DNA from: Theocolax elegans
Taxonomy: Eukaryota; Arthropoda; Insecta; Hymenoptera; Cerocephalidae
Assembly (NCBI GenBank): GCA_026168455.1
Contig: CM047431.1
Coordinates: 49,394,032-49,458,031 of the forward strand
Length of the DNA: 64,000 nucleotides
Direction: 5' to 3'
Below are positions 46,861 through 59,441 of the stretch, one piece after another. Under the pieces are notes generated by a model. That model was not told where the DNA came from and did not search any database. It saw only the letters and a program-made list of their open reading frames with translations. The position numbers and the translations under genes are program-made. The number at the start of each line of letters is the position of its first letter. Positions within the stretch are counted from its first letter, which is position 1.

Positions 46861-49319
46861 ATATATATACACCCAGCCTTTATTTTACCTAATCTCGCGT
46901 TTCACTGGAACTTTACTTCTTTTCTCTTATTTTCAATTATTGATACTCGGATTCGGTAATTAATTCCCTGATTTTTCTCCATAAATGATATTCACATGCC
47001 CGGTATTGTTTTGTAAACGAAATATATATATCTATATATGTATATATGTACGCGCTCGTGCGTAAAACACAAAACTAAAAGATTAAATCCGACTCGACGC
47101 GATAAAAGTATTAATAAAACACGAGTGATTACCACGCTTAGAATTTTCAAACGACCGTTTTTATTGTTACTAAATGCATTTAACGTCACGCGCAAGGTTT
47201 ATCATTATTATCATTATTATACTCAGTTCGAATTTATATATAGTGTATATACACATACGTATACGAATAATTAAATTATTACAGCACCGATACAAATCGA
47301 TCTAAATGACGCGTATCAAATTTAATTTTATTTGGTTATATTGGAGTTTCTTTCGATTATTTTCCAAACTACAAGTCGTTGATCTTATACATTTTACTTG
47401 AAAAAAAATTAGATAGTTTTTTTTTTTTCATAGCTTCCCTCGTACGCGCGACTAATATACATAATATTAATAAACAAAATGGTGAAAATTCGGATTCCAT
47501 ACGTGTCGAACGCCGAGGAATCTACTAAATTGAAATCTAGATCAAGGAGCATAAGTGATCCTGGTAATATGAGAGGGAGTAACATTCCATTTGTCGTTAA
47601 GAATTCCACAATAAATTAAAAATCACGTGTACGTTAGAAAAAGTAGGTTAGTCACTTTATTTCTTTTTCTTCTTTTTCTTTTTCTTCTCTCTCGCTCAAT
47701 TTACCTGAATTAAACTAGTTGAGAAAGAAGTAAAATCACGCGCAGACCGTGTATGAAACTATAGTTAAAATTATTACTGTAAGAACTAAAATTTTTAATT
47801 ATTAATATGGATATGGTAGCTAGGAATAAAGTTTGTAAACAGTGGGTCATCGATCTTGTTACGAATCTATGTCTGTAAGGTTGTATCCTAAATTTTTAAG
47901 AATATTAATTACAATTAAGATTATATTAAATTAACCGTTACGAGTTATATCAACGTTGCATTTGCGAGTTAGATTTATCTAAGTACCATCGTAATCAACG
48001 ACGCGAAAATTTATAATAATGATGATATAAAATATTGCGCGATAAGAATTTCAAGGCTGCGCGACTCGACGATTGCTTTGATTTTTCAAGTCAGCTGATA
48101 AAATTTACTTTAAACATTATTATTCCATATCTTCTTTATCATTTGACTAATTTATATATTATTTAATGAATTTCCCTTTTTTTCACGTGGTTTTTTGTTA
48201 CGATGTAAGTATTACGTTGTAATGGGAAATTTATTGTATTACAAATTACACTCGTAACATCTAAAGTGTAAAAATTCACGTTAGAAAGACGCTAAAAAAG
48301 TGTAAATAATGATTAATACACTTTAACGGAAGATTCAAACTACGAACGTAAGAATTTTTTATAAGTATAAGTACATTATCGTATATGAATTCGAGTTTCG
48401 ATTTATTATGCAGATGTTTTAAGCGACGTTTTAACGCCCTTCAATGTTTTGAGGTTAAACATTTCTTGCATACTTTTTAGATAACTCCTACGTACTTTAG
48501 AAGGAATTAATTTTAATATATAATTTCATTAAAATATTAAATCCATTATACACTATTAAAATTACTGCCTGACGAACATTTTTTAAAAGCATAATTCTAC
48601 AATTTTTCGTAAAGTCGGATGTTTTCGATTTACACGTTTTAGCATCAAGTATTACACTTTATGATTTATAATGTATTTTTATATTTAGCTGATGGTGGTA
48701 CGGATAAAGAAAACTCAGAATGAAAAAAATTAGTATATTATTTTGTAGTCAAATTATTTTTTTTTACTCCGATGCTCCGTAACTTCACCGTGATAGAAAT
48801 TAAACCACTCGTTAATATTTTGAGATTGAAATTATATTTTCTACTACGTGGCATCATCGAACGATATACTTATTTGTGATACACCGTACCCCTCTCCCTC
48901 TTTATACGTATACGTTCGAAACTTTTAAACTTCAAAATATGTCTTTTTTTGTTGTTTAGAAATCGATCGAAAGTGCATTGATATGTAAAAGATTATTTTT
49001 CAAACGTATAAAATGATTGATGAACGAAGGTCAATAAACTCGTACATCTTTATCGTAACTCAACGGTCGTTTGTAAGTGCGACACAAAGATTTTATAAAA
49101 AAATACTTGTTATCCGAAACGTATATACAAAACTGACGTTTAGGCAGTACCAAAATTTGAAGCCGAAATTCCACGTAAAAGAAAAGTGATTACCTTGTAT
49201 TTACCAAAAAAAAAGTTAAAAAAAAGTTGGATAAAAAGAAGAGAAAGGAGACCGCAGTAATAATAAAAAGTAAAAAGGAAGAGAAAAGAAAGACTAATCC
49301 CGTCTGAGCGTATCGTTAC
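46861..49319. other. Intergenic or intronic, nothing recognised
   Basis: AT-rich, with purine-rich runs near 49200-49290. No coding frame supported. Confidence 0.35.
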
Positions 49320-49864
49320 CTCTACCACTGAATCCCCCCCGTAAGAGTTATAATTCGGGTCGGTCCTGCCGTTACTTCGACGAACGCGCTTGTATATTTA
49401 CGTGTGCGTCGAGGCACGAGCATACGTCTGTGTGTACCATCCGTGTGCAGAGGTGCAGAGGGAACAGGGATACAAGTAAGAGAGAGAGAGTAACCTGTTG
49501 CGGCGCACGCAGAGTTCTTTGCGAACGAGCAGCTCAAGCCCCTACCCCTTCGTCGCTCGATAGGCCAGGGTGGAGGGGTTGGGGGGTGGTAGCGCCAACA
49601 GAGGGAGAGAGAGGAGAGAGAGAGTGGCCAGAGTTATTCGGTCGAGAGTGTCAGTACGCGCCGCGACGAGTAGAGAGAAGGACACATACCCCGTAGACTG
49701 AGGCACGCACACGAGTGTTACGCTGTATCTCTCGGGGCAGATGCGAGCGCACGAGGAGGCACCGAGGAGCCCGAGATAAACAAGAGATATAACGAAGGGA
49801 TAGATAGTACCGAGATAAACCGAGCCTCCGCGAAGGCTCGGTTACCACAGCCGTGGTCTTGGAG
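49320..49864 (+). promoter_or_regulatory. GC-rich promoter/5' UTR-like block
   Basis: An abrupt GC- and CpG-rich block upstream of the coding exon at 49865. It has (GA)n tracts at 49482 and 49603-49624, a TCAGT arthropod initiator word at 49651-49655, a closed upstream frame (ATG at about 49741, MRAHEEAPRSPR) and a perfect 8-bp hairpin CCGAGCCT/AGGCTCGG at 49820-49841. TCAGT is the known arthropod Inr core; use of this one is inferred. Confidence 0.4.
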
Positions 49865-50140
49865 GCACTAAGGTGTGTTAAAGTGCCGGACAAGTTGTCC
49901 GAGGTAATTGGCGATGTTATCGAGCTAGCGTGCGGACAGCCAGCGGCCGCCAACCAAGAGGCGACCGCTGGTTCGGGCTCCGGTGGCGCCAGCGGCACCA
50001 ACAACGCGACCACCGCCAGCCGAATCGGTGCTTTCACGGGCGTGGCGATCATCAAAGGCAGGCTCACCCAGAGGCACTCCAGGCTGAATTCCAGCTCCTC
50101 CTCCACTCAGGACAGTCAGGACAGTCAACCCAGCTCCGAG
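49865..50140 (+). CDS. GC-rich coding exon, Ser/Gly-rich protein segment
   Basis: 92 codons read from an AG acceptor-like site (TTGGAG|GCA) to a donor GAG|GTACTTTCG. Codons end mostly in G or C (GGC, ACC, AAC, GCG, ATC, CAG), unlike the AT-rich surroundings. The peptide runs ALRCVKVPDKLSEVIGDVIE, then a Gly/Ala/Ser/Thr-rich part, then FTGVAIIKGRLTQRHSRL and a serine-rich tail with DSQDSQ. The open frame extends upstream but contains no ATG, so this must be an internal exon or start from an exon not seen; the left edge could instead be CACAG|CC at 49851. Both edges can be made phase-compatible with the membrane-protein exon at 31839-32049 by different donors, so one gene is possible but unproved. 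No family recognised. Confidence 0.5.
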
Positions 50141-50155
50141 GTACTTTCGAATCTC

Positions 50156-51517
50156 CCTCGGTACACCAGTTGCGCCTCGCACCTCCTCCTCCTCCTCCAC
50201 CTCCTCCTCCACCTCCTCCACCTCCTTCGCCACCTCCTTTTCGACTACCCCTACTACGCCGACCGATCGATTTACTTTGCCACCGCACACACTGTTGCTG
50301 GGTATACATCCTTCCCTCCGTACCACCCCCTCTCCCCCTCTCCCCCGTCCTTTTTTTCCCTTTTTCCCTTTTTCCCCGTTTTCCCTTTTTTCGAGGTGTA
50401 CTAACCCCTCGGTTTTTCATATCGATTACCCCCCCCCCCTTTTTTTTCCTCGCCGCGTCTGCGGATCTACAATTTAGTTTTTCTTCCTTGATAAGGGGAG
50501 AGACGATGCTGCGTCGCGTGCCTTTTATATATACCGTTGCGTGGCTACATTTTTCGTTATCGGCAACACTCGCCCGGATATACATTTATTTGTGTGTCTC
50601 CCGCTTTCTCCGTTGCGTTTCATTTCAATGTTTCGACGTTCTCGTTATCCACCGGATAATTGTCAACTCGTTGAACGACACAATTATACACTTATCCCTC
50701 TACGGATATTTATATACATATATATATACGCTGATTCTCTTTCACCGCTAAATCGCAAAATTATAGGAATCGTCAACGTTTTTTCCTGATCTTATTTAAC
50801 GATGCAATATTTCAATTTCGTACGTTTGTTTATACGTTTACTTTGGGTTGAAAAATAAGAAAATATATAATCACTCTAAATTATTTAGAATTCGATTTTC
50901 TTTTATTAAAAGCTTCGTTGCTTTAAAAACCCGATGGAAAATGAAAATGATATATTTTTTCTCCTTTAATTTCTCACGCGACATTTGTTATTTCTCTTTC
51001 GTTTGCATTGTTAAATACATTCTGCGTTTTCCCGTATCGATATGCGAAAGAATAAGCGTTTCATCGACACCGATTTGATGAGCGATTTTTGTAACGTTGT
51101 AACGTTACCATTATTAGGCGCGACCGCTACACAGGAGAGTCTTACATTTTTAATTGTAAACTACAACAATACGATTTTATTTAATTAACGGAGTACGTTA
51201 ATTTATCCATTAGAATCGTATAATATCATTTACTTTTCTACCGAGGATATAAAAATGAATGTTATCCTTAAGTAATAACTGTATTTGCACGAATCTTCAT
51301 TATTTGAATAGCGATGTATATTTTCATTACGATTAAATTTTCGTTGTATTATCGTTAAATCTATTATTATTATTATTATTATTACATTATCGAGTAACGT
51401 ATCTTTACCAATAAAATTGATATTATATCTATGTATTATTGTAGATAATCAATTATTAATTAAATTAATTATTACGTGTTAAAAATTAAATAAATATGTA
51501 TTAATTGATTGATAAGT
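50156..51517. repeat. Tandem duplication unit, copy 1 (1362 bp)
   Basis: Begins CCTCGGTACACCAGTTGCGC, 15 bp after the donor of the 49865 exon, and ends ATTGATTGATAAGT. It recurs at 51539-53287 after a 21-bp spacer. It is intronic if the exon call is right. The CTCCTCCAC tract here is only a few units (about 50183-50225). Confidence 0.92.
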
Positions 51518-51538
51518 TGATTTTTGGTTTATATGGTT

Positions 51539-53287
51539 CCTCGGTACACCAGTTGCGCCTCGCACCTCCTCCTCCTCCTCCACCTCCTCCACCTCCTCCA
51601 CCTCCTCCACCTCCTCCACCTCCTCCACCTCCTCCACCTCCTCCACCTCCTCCACCTCCTCCACCTCCTCCACCTCCTCCACCTCCTCCACCTCCTCCAC
51701 CTCCTCCACCTCCTCCACCTCCTCCACCTCCTCCACCTCCTCCACCTCCTCCACCTCCTCCACCTCCTCCACCTCCTCCACCTCCTCCACCTCCTCCACC
51801 TCCTCCACCTCCTCCACCTCCTCCACCTCCTCCACCTCCTCCACCTCCTCCACCTCCTCCACCTCCTCCACCTCCTCCACCTCCTCCACCTCCTCCACCT
51901 CCTCCACCTCCTCCACCTCCTCCACCTCCTCCACCTCCTCCACCTCCTCCACCTCCTCCACCTCCTCCACCTCCTCCACCTCCTCCACCTCCTCCACCTC
52001 CTTCGCCACCTCCTTTTCGACTACCCCTACTACGCCGACCGATCGATTTACTTTGCACCGCACACACTGTTGCTGGGTCTACATCCCTTCCCTCCGTACC
52101 CCCCCTCCTCCCCCTCTCCCCCGTCCTCTTTTTTTCCCTTTTTCCCTTTTCCCGTTTTCCCTTTTTTCGAGGGTTACTAACCCCTCGGTTTTTCATATCG
52201 ATTACCCCCCCCCCCTTTTTTTTCCTCGCCGCGTCTGCGGATCTACATTTAGTTTTTCTTCCTTGATAAGGGGAGAGACGATGCTGCGTCGCGTGCCTTT
52301 TATATATACCGTTGCGTGGCTACATTTTTCGTTATCGGCAACACTCGCCGGATATACATTTATTTGTGTGTCTCCCGCTTTCTCCGTTGCGTTTCATTTC
52401 AATGTTTCGACGTTCTCGTATCCACCGGATAATTGTCAACTCGTTGAACGACACAATTATACACTTATCCCTCTACGGATATTTATATACATATATATAC
52501 GCTGATTCTCTTTCACCGCTAAATCGCAAAAATATAGGAATCGTCAACGTTTTTTCCTGATCTTATTTAACGATGCAATATTTCAATTTCGTACGTTTGT
52601 TTATACGTTTACTTTGGGTTGAAAAATAAGAAAATATATAATCACTCTAAATTATTTAGAATTCGATTTTCTTTTATTAAAGCTTCGTTGCTTTAAAAAC
52701 CCGATGGAAAATGAAAATGATATATTTTTTCTCCTTTAATTTCTCACGCGACATTTGTTATTTCTCTTTCGTTTGCATTGTTAAATACATTCTGCGTTTT
52801 CCCGTATCGATATGCGAAAGAATAAGCGTTTCATCGACACCGATTTGATGAGCGATTTTTGTAACGTTGTAACGTTACCATTATTAGGCGCGACCGCTAC
52901 ACAGGAGAGTCTTACATTTTTAATTGTAAACTACAACAATACGATTTTATTTAATTAACGGAGTACGTTAATTTATCCATTAGAATCGTATAATATCATT
53001 TACTTTTCTACCGAGGATATAAAAATGAATGTTATCCTTAAGTAATAACTGTATTTGCACGAATCTTCATTATTTGAATAGCGATGTATATTTTCATTAC
53101 GATTAAATTTTCGTTGTATTATCGTTAAATCTATTATTATTATTATTATTATTACATTATCGAGTAACGTATCTTTACCAATAAAATTGATATTATATCT
53201 ATGTATTATTGTAGATAATCAATTATTAATTAAATTAATTATTACGTGTTAAAAATTAAATAAATATGTATTAATTGATTGATAAGT
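51539..53287. repeat. Tandem duplication unit, copy 2 (1749 bp)
   Basis: Copy of 50156-51517, longer by 387 bp because of the minisatellite inside. Outside it, differences are mostly one-base indels in homopolymers plus a few substitutions; from about 50900/52690 to the end I see none. Confidence 0.92.
51566..52002. repeat. CTCCTCCAC minisatellite, about 47 units of 9 bp
   Basis: Near-perfect 9-bp repeat, pure pyrimidine except for one A per unit on the plus strand. Because 9 is a multiple of three, frames stay open for their whole length: poly-Pro, (His-Leu-Leu)n, and on the other strand poly-Gly and (Glu-Glu-Val)n. None of these is evidence of a protein. The minus strand, GGAGGTGGA repeated, has dense GG runs able to form two-tetrad G-quadruplexes. 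Confidence 0.95.
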
Positions 53288-56200
53288 AAACGGTGAGTTT
53301 TTGTTTATGGTTTTTTTAAGTAAAATTTATTAATGAAATATTTAATATATTTTTCGTGGAATAAAATATTCCGGTGTGTGTGTGTATATATATATACGCA
53401 CAGATAACTCGAATTCTAATTATAACGAAACAACAAGATATAAAGACATATTACGATCTGTTGGCAAATTCAATATTAGTCACTTTTCGACATATTCCAA
53501 TAAAACAGTTAAATTGATCGAACGTGAATGACGTTGTCGAAGGGAATTTTGTATATTCACATATACGTGAAAACTCGAGTAATTTTCAATTAATCGGTGT
53601 ACATTCACACTTGGACAACGATTGTAATTGCTTAATTATCACCCTTTGTAATTAGAAAATAATTGATTATTATCGTTTTGTAATTTATATATAACTCGAT
53701 GGTTCTGCAGGATTAGTTGATTGATCGATCTCTGTATAATAAAATTGTGAATGTTGTTGTAGACAACAAATTCGGCTCCGAAGACCGTGAGGCAGATATA
53801 TTTTATTAATCAAAAGCACGCGAAGGAACAAAAAAAAGAAAATTTAATCGATATGGTAGAAACGATATAATAGAATGAAAAAACGATGTAATAGAATTTA
53901 TTACACTCGAGGTGTGATATCGCGAACGATAGCTTGGCAAGCTCTTACGAAAGCGCGTAAAGTTAAATAATTATAGAAATTAAACATGTTTTAAATAAAA
54001 GTAATAAACCGAGAGAATTTAAAATAAATAAAAAATTGGCGATAGATGTACTTTTAGTATCGAAATTGATAAGAATTGTACGGACTAATGTCATTATCCA
54101 GAGGTTGGAAGGAAGCTTAAAGAAGATGACATAAAATTGTAATCTAAAGCATTACATTTATCCGAGGAGAAACGTTGGATTACCACGCACGGAAAGATAA
54201 CTTTTTATTCATCCTGTAAGACATATTCCATTAAATATTTAAGTTTCTAATACCTTGTTATTTTTAAAAATAAAAGTTATCGAAGAAAATAGTGTTAACG
54301 AGTAACTGAAATTATCCTTAATTATCCTTAAGTCCAAGTCATATACAGAGTCTTACGTAAGCAATAACATAAGTTTATTCGATCTTTGTTCAGGCGGATA
54401 ATAATCGAATGATGAAAAAATTTCCACCGATCATTTAGAGGAATAAGCGAAAACACATTTTATTACAACTGGAAATATAGACCAAGTGTCGATGACACCT
54501 TAGGATGCCGCATTCAATATAGTTACATCGAAATTGAAGAAATCGAATTAACGTCTTCCCTGTCGTACAGTTCTATACAGTTTATGGGTAAATTACTTAA
54601 CATTTTATAGTTAAAGGGACTATAAAAAAGAAACTAGTATATAATTTTAGTGTCTATATTATAACGGAAAGATTAATACATATAATATATAGGAACACAA
54701 TTTTTGCCTATAACATAATCCTCGTAATCGCAAAAGAATTCAAACAATTATTATAGTAATAAATTTCGATAAAGTTAATTAATAATTAGATATCGGTTAA
54801 AAATATTCGTCGGCTTACCTGGCAATTTAGATAATAAATTGTCGATTAAAAATATTTAATTGTATAGATATTTGTACTATAAGAGATAATTTCATACATA
54901 CTTTATTGAATTTTAGAGTTCGACAATAAAATTTTATCATATAATTAACACTTTATAGTAGGTAAATATATCACATTATATACCTTGGCAGAAATGATAA
55001 AAATTTAATAGTTAATAAATAGCTAAGTTGATTTTTTTGTAATTGCATTTTGTTCCATTGATGATTATATTCCCCGCACACTTACCATTCTCTTACTATT
55101 TTCTTTTGAACATTTATTTTAGCCTTTTCCTACAAATACAAAATTGAATTTATTATATCACATTAAATGTACCGAAAAATTTTACAATATTGAAAAAATA
55201 TAGAAATATAATGTCGCATAAAGTGGCCATTCAAATGATCAGAGTGAAACATTTTTATATGGACTTCAGGAGTAAAAAGCGATTATTCCGTTGGATGAAT
55301 TATTTTAATTTTGACCTATCTTGCAATACGGTGGTTCGCTAATTCTTCATCAGTTTGTAGTGAATTTTCCGATTTATTCGCTAATCTGTAACCAATTAAA
55401 AAAAATAGCTAAAAACTCGATAGTAACTCGGGAACATTTCTCGCAGCGACTTTATCCGAACGAAACAGCAATAGCAACGTATAATATATAATTCATTCAT
55501 AAATGTCTTCTAAGTAATTTACTCGATTTATGAATCATTAATAATAGTATTTCTTGGTCGAAAAACGGAAATATTGCTCGAGCTTTAGCGACGAATCATT
55601 TAGTATTAAGCTATTTTTTACCTTTTACATAATTATATACGATTAAATAGTGCAGTTTTTTTTAATGTATAAATGCCAGTCATGAAATTCTTAACAAATA
55701 TAGATACTTATATATGAAAGTAATAGTAACCATTTTAATATGTATAAAAAAAAACAATTATTTCAGTTTTGTAAATTACATAAAAATGTATATTTATATT
55801 GCGCATTACAGATTAGAGATTAAAAAATATCATAAATAATTGATAATAATATTGACCAATTAAAGTTATTTTTTGTTAAGATTAAAAGTTTAAAATCATC
55901 ACTTATTTATGAGTCTTCATTCAACGTATGAAAATTGAGTTTAATCACAAAACTAAGTAGTTGGCTCATATATCTAGTTAATAAAACTTTATGAGTATTC
56001 TTCTGAATTATTACATCTTTCTTCCTTTGATTCGATGTCTTTTTCCCTTCCGACATCTTCCTGGTCTTGATTCATGATAAATTATTATTATCATGACATT
56101 GTTAGCTACACATTTTTTTTTGAGAATATTATTTTAATATAATTGCTGAATATATAAGTTTGTATATATAAATTTTGTCGAATTATCTTTAACGGGACAT

Positions 56201-58394
56201 TTACAGAAATTTGCACCTTTAATCCAGAAATTATACCTGAAATATTTAATTAAAAATCTGAACAAATTTAATACAGAAAATTTAAAACACAAGAGACGGT
56301 GTGAAGTATTGTTTTTTACAGAAAATTTTTTTTGTAATAATAATTGAAATAACAAATTTCTGTAATTTTGAGTAAAAAAGATTTATTATAAGGTGGATTT
56401 CAAATTCTGAAAATATTTCAGTATATTATTGAAAGCATGCATGAGGGTCTGATGTAAAGGATTTTTCAAAAATAATTTTTATTATAAGTCCGACACCAAA
56501 TTATTGTAAAAATATTAAAAATCATCTATCACTAATATTATTTAAAAAAGGTTTTAAAATTTTTTTAGCACGGTCTATCAAAATAATAAGTTAGTTTTTG
56601 AGTTCATAACTTAATATTAACTTATATTGTCTCTAATTTATAGATTGATAAACAGTCTTTAGAATTCATAAAATGTTACTAAAAAATATCTACTAATTTA
56701 TTACAAAAAATTCGTATTTATCAACGATACTTAATGAACATATTTCAGACATTTAAAATATGGTGTGCTATACATCTTTACTTTTTACTCATCTACATCT
56801 TTTTTAATTTTTAATAATTAAAAATATACACAGTTTTTCCCATTTTTAAAATTTATTTTTCAAACCAGCTAAAATGTTCTGATTTCTACCAGGATAGAAT
56901 TAATTATAATATATAATTTTACAATCATGCTAATTTTGATGTATTTTTAGGTAATGTTCGTTTGTTATTTAATTTGTTATCTAATCTATCAATAAAATGT
57001 AGCTAATAATTAGCTAATTTTTAGTTATTTAAATTATCTAGTTTTTAACATTTTAACTAAAAAGATTAGTTAAAATACTAGCAGGTACCTCCTGCGTTTA
57101 AAAATAATCAATTTTCGATTGAAATTATAAATTACACAAAGTTAAATGCGAATCTTTAAAATAAATTAATGCGACTAAAATAATGGGTAACATAAAATAC
57201 AAATGTTAATTAATATTTTTACGTTATAATTCCATTTTGCCATTAACAATATTTTAGATCAAATATAAGCACGCTACGTCTTGATTATGCAGAAATTCTT
57301 CACAAATGTAGAATTCATTGGAAATAATGTAAAAAAAGGAAGACTGTGTAAAAAAAAGAATCTATCACACATTCAGGGTTATATTACCATTAATTACCAC
57401 TGCTTGAATTCCCAGAATGTTCTCGGGTTTTCTGGTATAAAAAGTGAGTATTTCCAAGAATCTTTAATTCAATAAAATTCAGTGTGCACACGTCTATATA
57501 AACATCTATAAATTAATAGTTAAATTTGTTAAATCAAGTAAAGCATATAAATTCGAAAATTTTTATGCTCATAAGCTACATATATTAGAAATTAATATAA
57601 AATTTTATAAAAAAATGAATTATATTGTTTTTTCTTACAATTGTTAAATTACACTCAAGTTAAACCTTCTCGGTGGCTCAATAATTTATTATAATATAAC
57701 CTCTATTTATTTTATTAAATATTTTCCTCTTCTGTTGTTTACCTCCTCTTAAAATGATCGCGCGTGTCTATTAAAACGTTAGAAAGGTACAAATTTTCAA
57801 ATATACAATGAGGAAAAAAGTCCCAGAAGGATCTCGTATTTCAGGGTTTTCCAGAATCTGTAAAATTATGATTTTCAAAATTTTGGACAGTACGAAGATA
57901 CATTAAAAGAGAGGTTTGCAAGAGCAGTAGATATCGATATAAAATATGCATAATAGGTGATTCTTGCATGTACATATTGTATATTATTGTTTATGGTTAC
58001 TCCGCGAAGAGCGATGTAAATAAATTGTAAGGTTTATACTTTTTCGAGTGCGAGCAGTTTTTCCCGATGAATACGATAAAAGTCTGTGCGTAACTAGACA
58101 GTTAAAATATAATTATTCTTCGCGTATACTGATTAACGTTTTGCGCCCTCATTTAATAATGTACTATTTTGAATGTTGATGCATGAATTTAAAAAATGAT
58201 TTGTTTTGCATTGCATTGGTTGCACAAATTTATACAAAAAATGTATTATACGATACATGACCGCTCAGGTGATTCTCCCACTTGTATTGTAATGTACTAT
58301 TTTACGTACTCGGACGCTTTCTAATTCTCAAAGAGTGACTACATCGCATACCGAAGGTAATATTTTTTATGAAAAGATCGTACGTTTGTTATAA
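53288..58394. other. Intergenic or intronic, nothing recognised
   Basis: Five kilobases of AT-rich DNA with scattered simple repeats. The two open frames (56134 minus, 57281 plus) have no coding features. No TIR pair or RNA gene could be supported. Confidence 0.35.
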
Positions 58395-58624
58395 GAAAGT
58401 GATATTGACTTATAATAAAATAATATTCCTTCGATATTAAGACGTAGTTCTTAACTATTAAGATTTTAAATAAATTGAAATAAATGAAAGTTTAAGCGTT
58501 AAACAACTGATATTCAAATAATACTTAATACCTGTAAAGAAATATTAATTTCCTCGTATTTAAGTAATCTGATCTTAACAGTTAAGAAACGTTGATTGTC
58601 TGAAATATTCCTTTATCTCAGTGT
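58395..58624. mobile_element. MITE with CACTGAGA-type end, copy 2 (left end lost)
   Basis: Shares GACTTATAATAAAATAATAT, CCTTCGATATTAA and the right end TCTGAAATATTCCTTTATCTC-AGTGT with 33651-34270. The left CACTGAGA terminus is missing or mutated. Confidence 0.5.
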
Positions 58625-58819
58625 AGTACTTGATTCCTAAAAGGAACTCTAACAAGGATTGAACTTGCACTCCTTTGAAGTAAGAAAGTAAATTTGCACA
58701 TAATTACTCCTCATCGAAGTTTCTATGGAAAATTTTACGACTAATATTTTTGTTTATCAAAATCGCGATAATAAGATTCATATAATGAGAAAGATAATTA
58801 TAATGTTTAAGGGAATTAA

Positions 58820-58983
58820 AGCGATTGTCTAAAGATGTATTTGATACAATGTAGCAAAATGTGTTCCACTGATATTCGACAGTTGCACGTATCACACACT
58901 GGCTCTTCCTCCTTTTTCGTGATGTAATTGTGAGTGAGATTGCAATGATCAATTCTCAATCTAGATATGACTACATACTCTTT
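58820..58983 (-). pseudogene. Non-LTR retrotransposon remnant: RNase H C-terminal Cys/His motif
   Basis: On the minus strand the frame reads VVISRLRIDHCNLTHNYIT, then EEEPVCDTCNCRISVEHILL and HC, a close match to the region that follows the RNase H domain in jockey/R1-type non-LTR elements (…RLRIGH…LTH…C..C….T.EHIL..C). The next codons (IKYIFRQSL) end in a stop, and only this scrap of the element is left. Reverse transcriptase is not visible nearby. Confidence 0.75.
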
Positions 58984-59335
58984 TCTAGCGAATTAAGAGT
59001 GGGACTCTTTTTATAAAAAATGTATTTTTTATATCTAACAGTATTTTTCCATGTTTTTTCTCAAAATTTTTTTAAGAGACTTTTCAAAAAAATTTTAAGG
59101 TCATGATCATTGATTGAAAAGTTTGATCTAAACTGCTTGTAGAAGCTTTAATTGCTTTGGAAATAGCAAGGTTATTTACCGGTAGAATTGACGACTAATC
59201 ATTTATATTCTTATGCATTATATAAAGTGATTAGTTAACTATTTCTTCCTTACGATTTAGTATTAATGTTTTTGTTTTATTTAAATTTAAAGTACAAATT
59301 CTTGATTAATTGTGTTAATATATCTTAAAACACAA
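58984..59335. other. Intergenic, 3' flank of the terminal exon at 59366
   Basis: AT-rich; nothing recognised apart from the poly(A) signal just to its right. Confidence 0.3.
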
Positions 59336-59341
59336 TTTATT
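59336..59341 (-). terminator. Poly(A) signal AATAAA
   Basis: AATAAA on the minus strand 25 bp after the stop codon of the exon at 59366-59441, a suitable spacing for that gene's 3' end. Confidence 0.45.
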
Positions 59342-59365
59342 ATTAAAATTTTTCCAAAAATACAA

Positions 59366-59441
59366 TTATTCGAATTTATCGTCAACTTCGATAGATTCGA
59401 ACTTTGCATCGAAAGTAAATTTGCCGTCTGCGCCAAGATAT
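59366..59441 (-). CDS. Terminal coding exon of an unidentified gene (24 residues)
   Basis: A pyrimidine-rich acceptor (TTATTCTCTCCGTATAACAG) precedes an exon that completes a codon and reads YLGADGKFTFDAKFESIEVD then DKFE and TAA. The codons are balanced and the peptide is charged and low in the Phe/Tyr/Ile/Lys/Asn excess of random AT-rich frames. An AATAAA follows 25 bp after the stop. The incoming phase is 2. Upstream exons should be at higher coordinates on this strand; I could not place one. The protein is unknown to me. It could still be a chance frame, since the exon is only 76 bp. Confidence 0.45.

Noticed and set aside
46179..46959. Frames of 93 to 158 codons
   Set aside because: Made of microsatellite peptides (His-Thr, Ser-Leu, Arg-Glu); no splice or start context supports them.
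51479..52266. Long open frames of 194 to 253 codons (poly-Pro, poly-Gly, Glu-Glu-Val and Leu-Leu-His repeats)
   Set aside because: All come from the 9-bp minisatellite, whose unit is a multiple of three; the frames are open on both strands and the shorter copy at 50156 lacks them.
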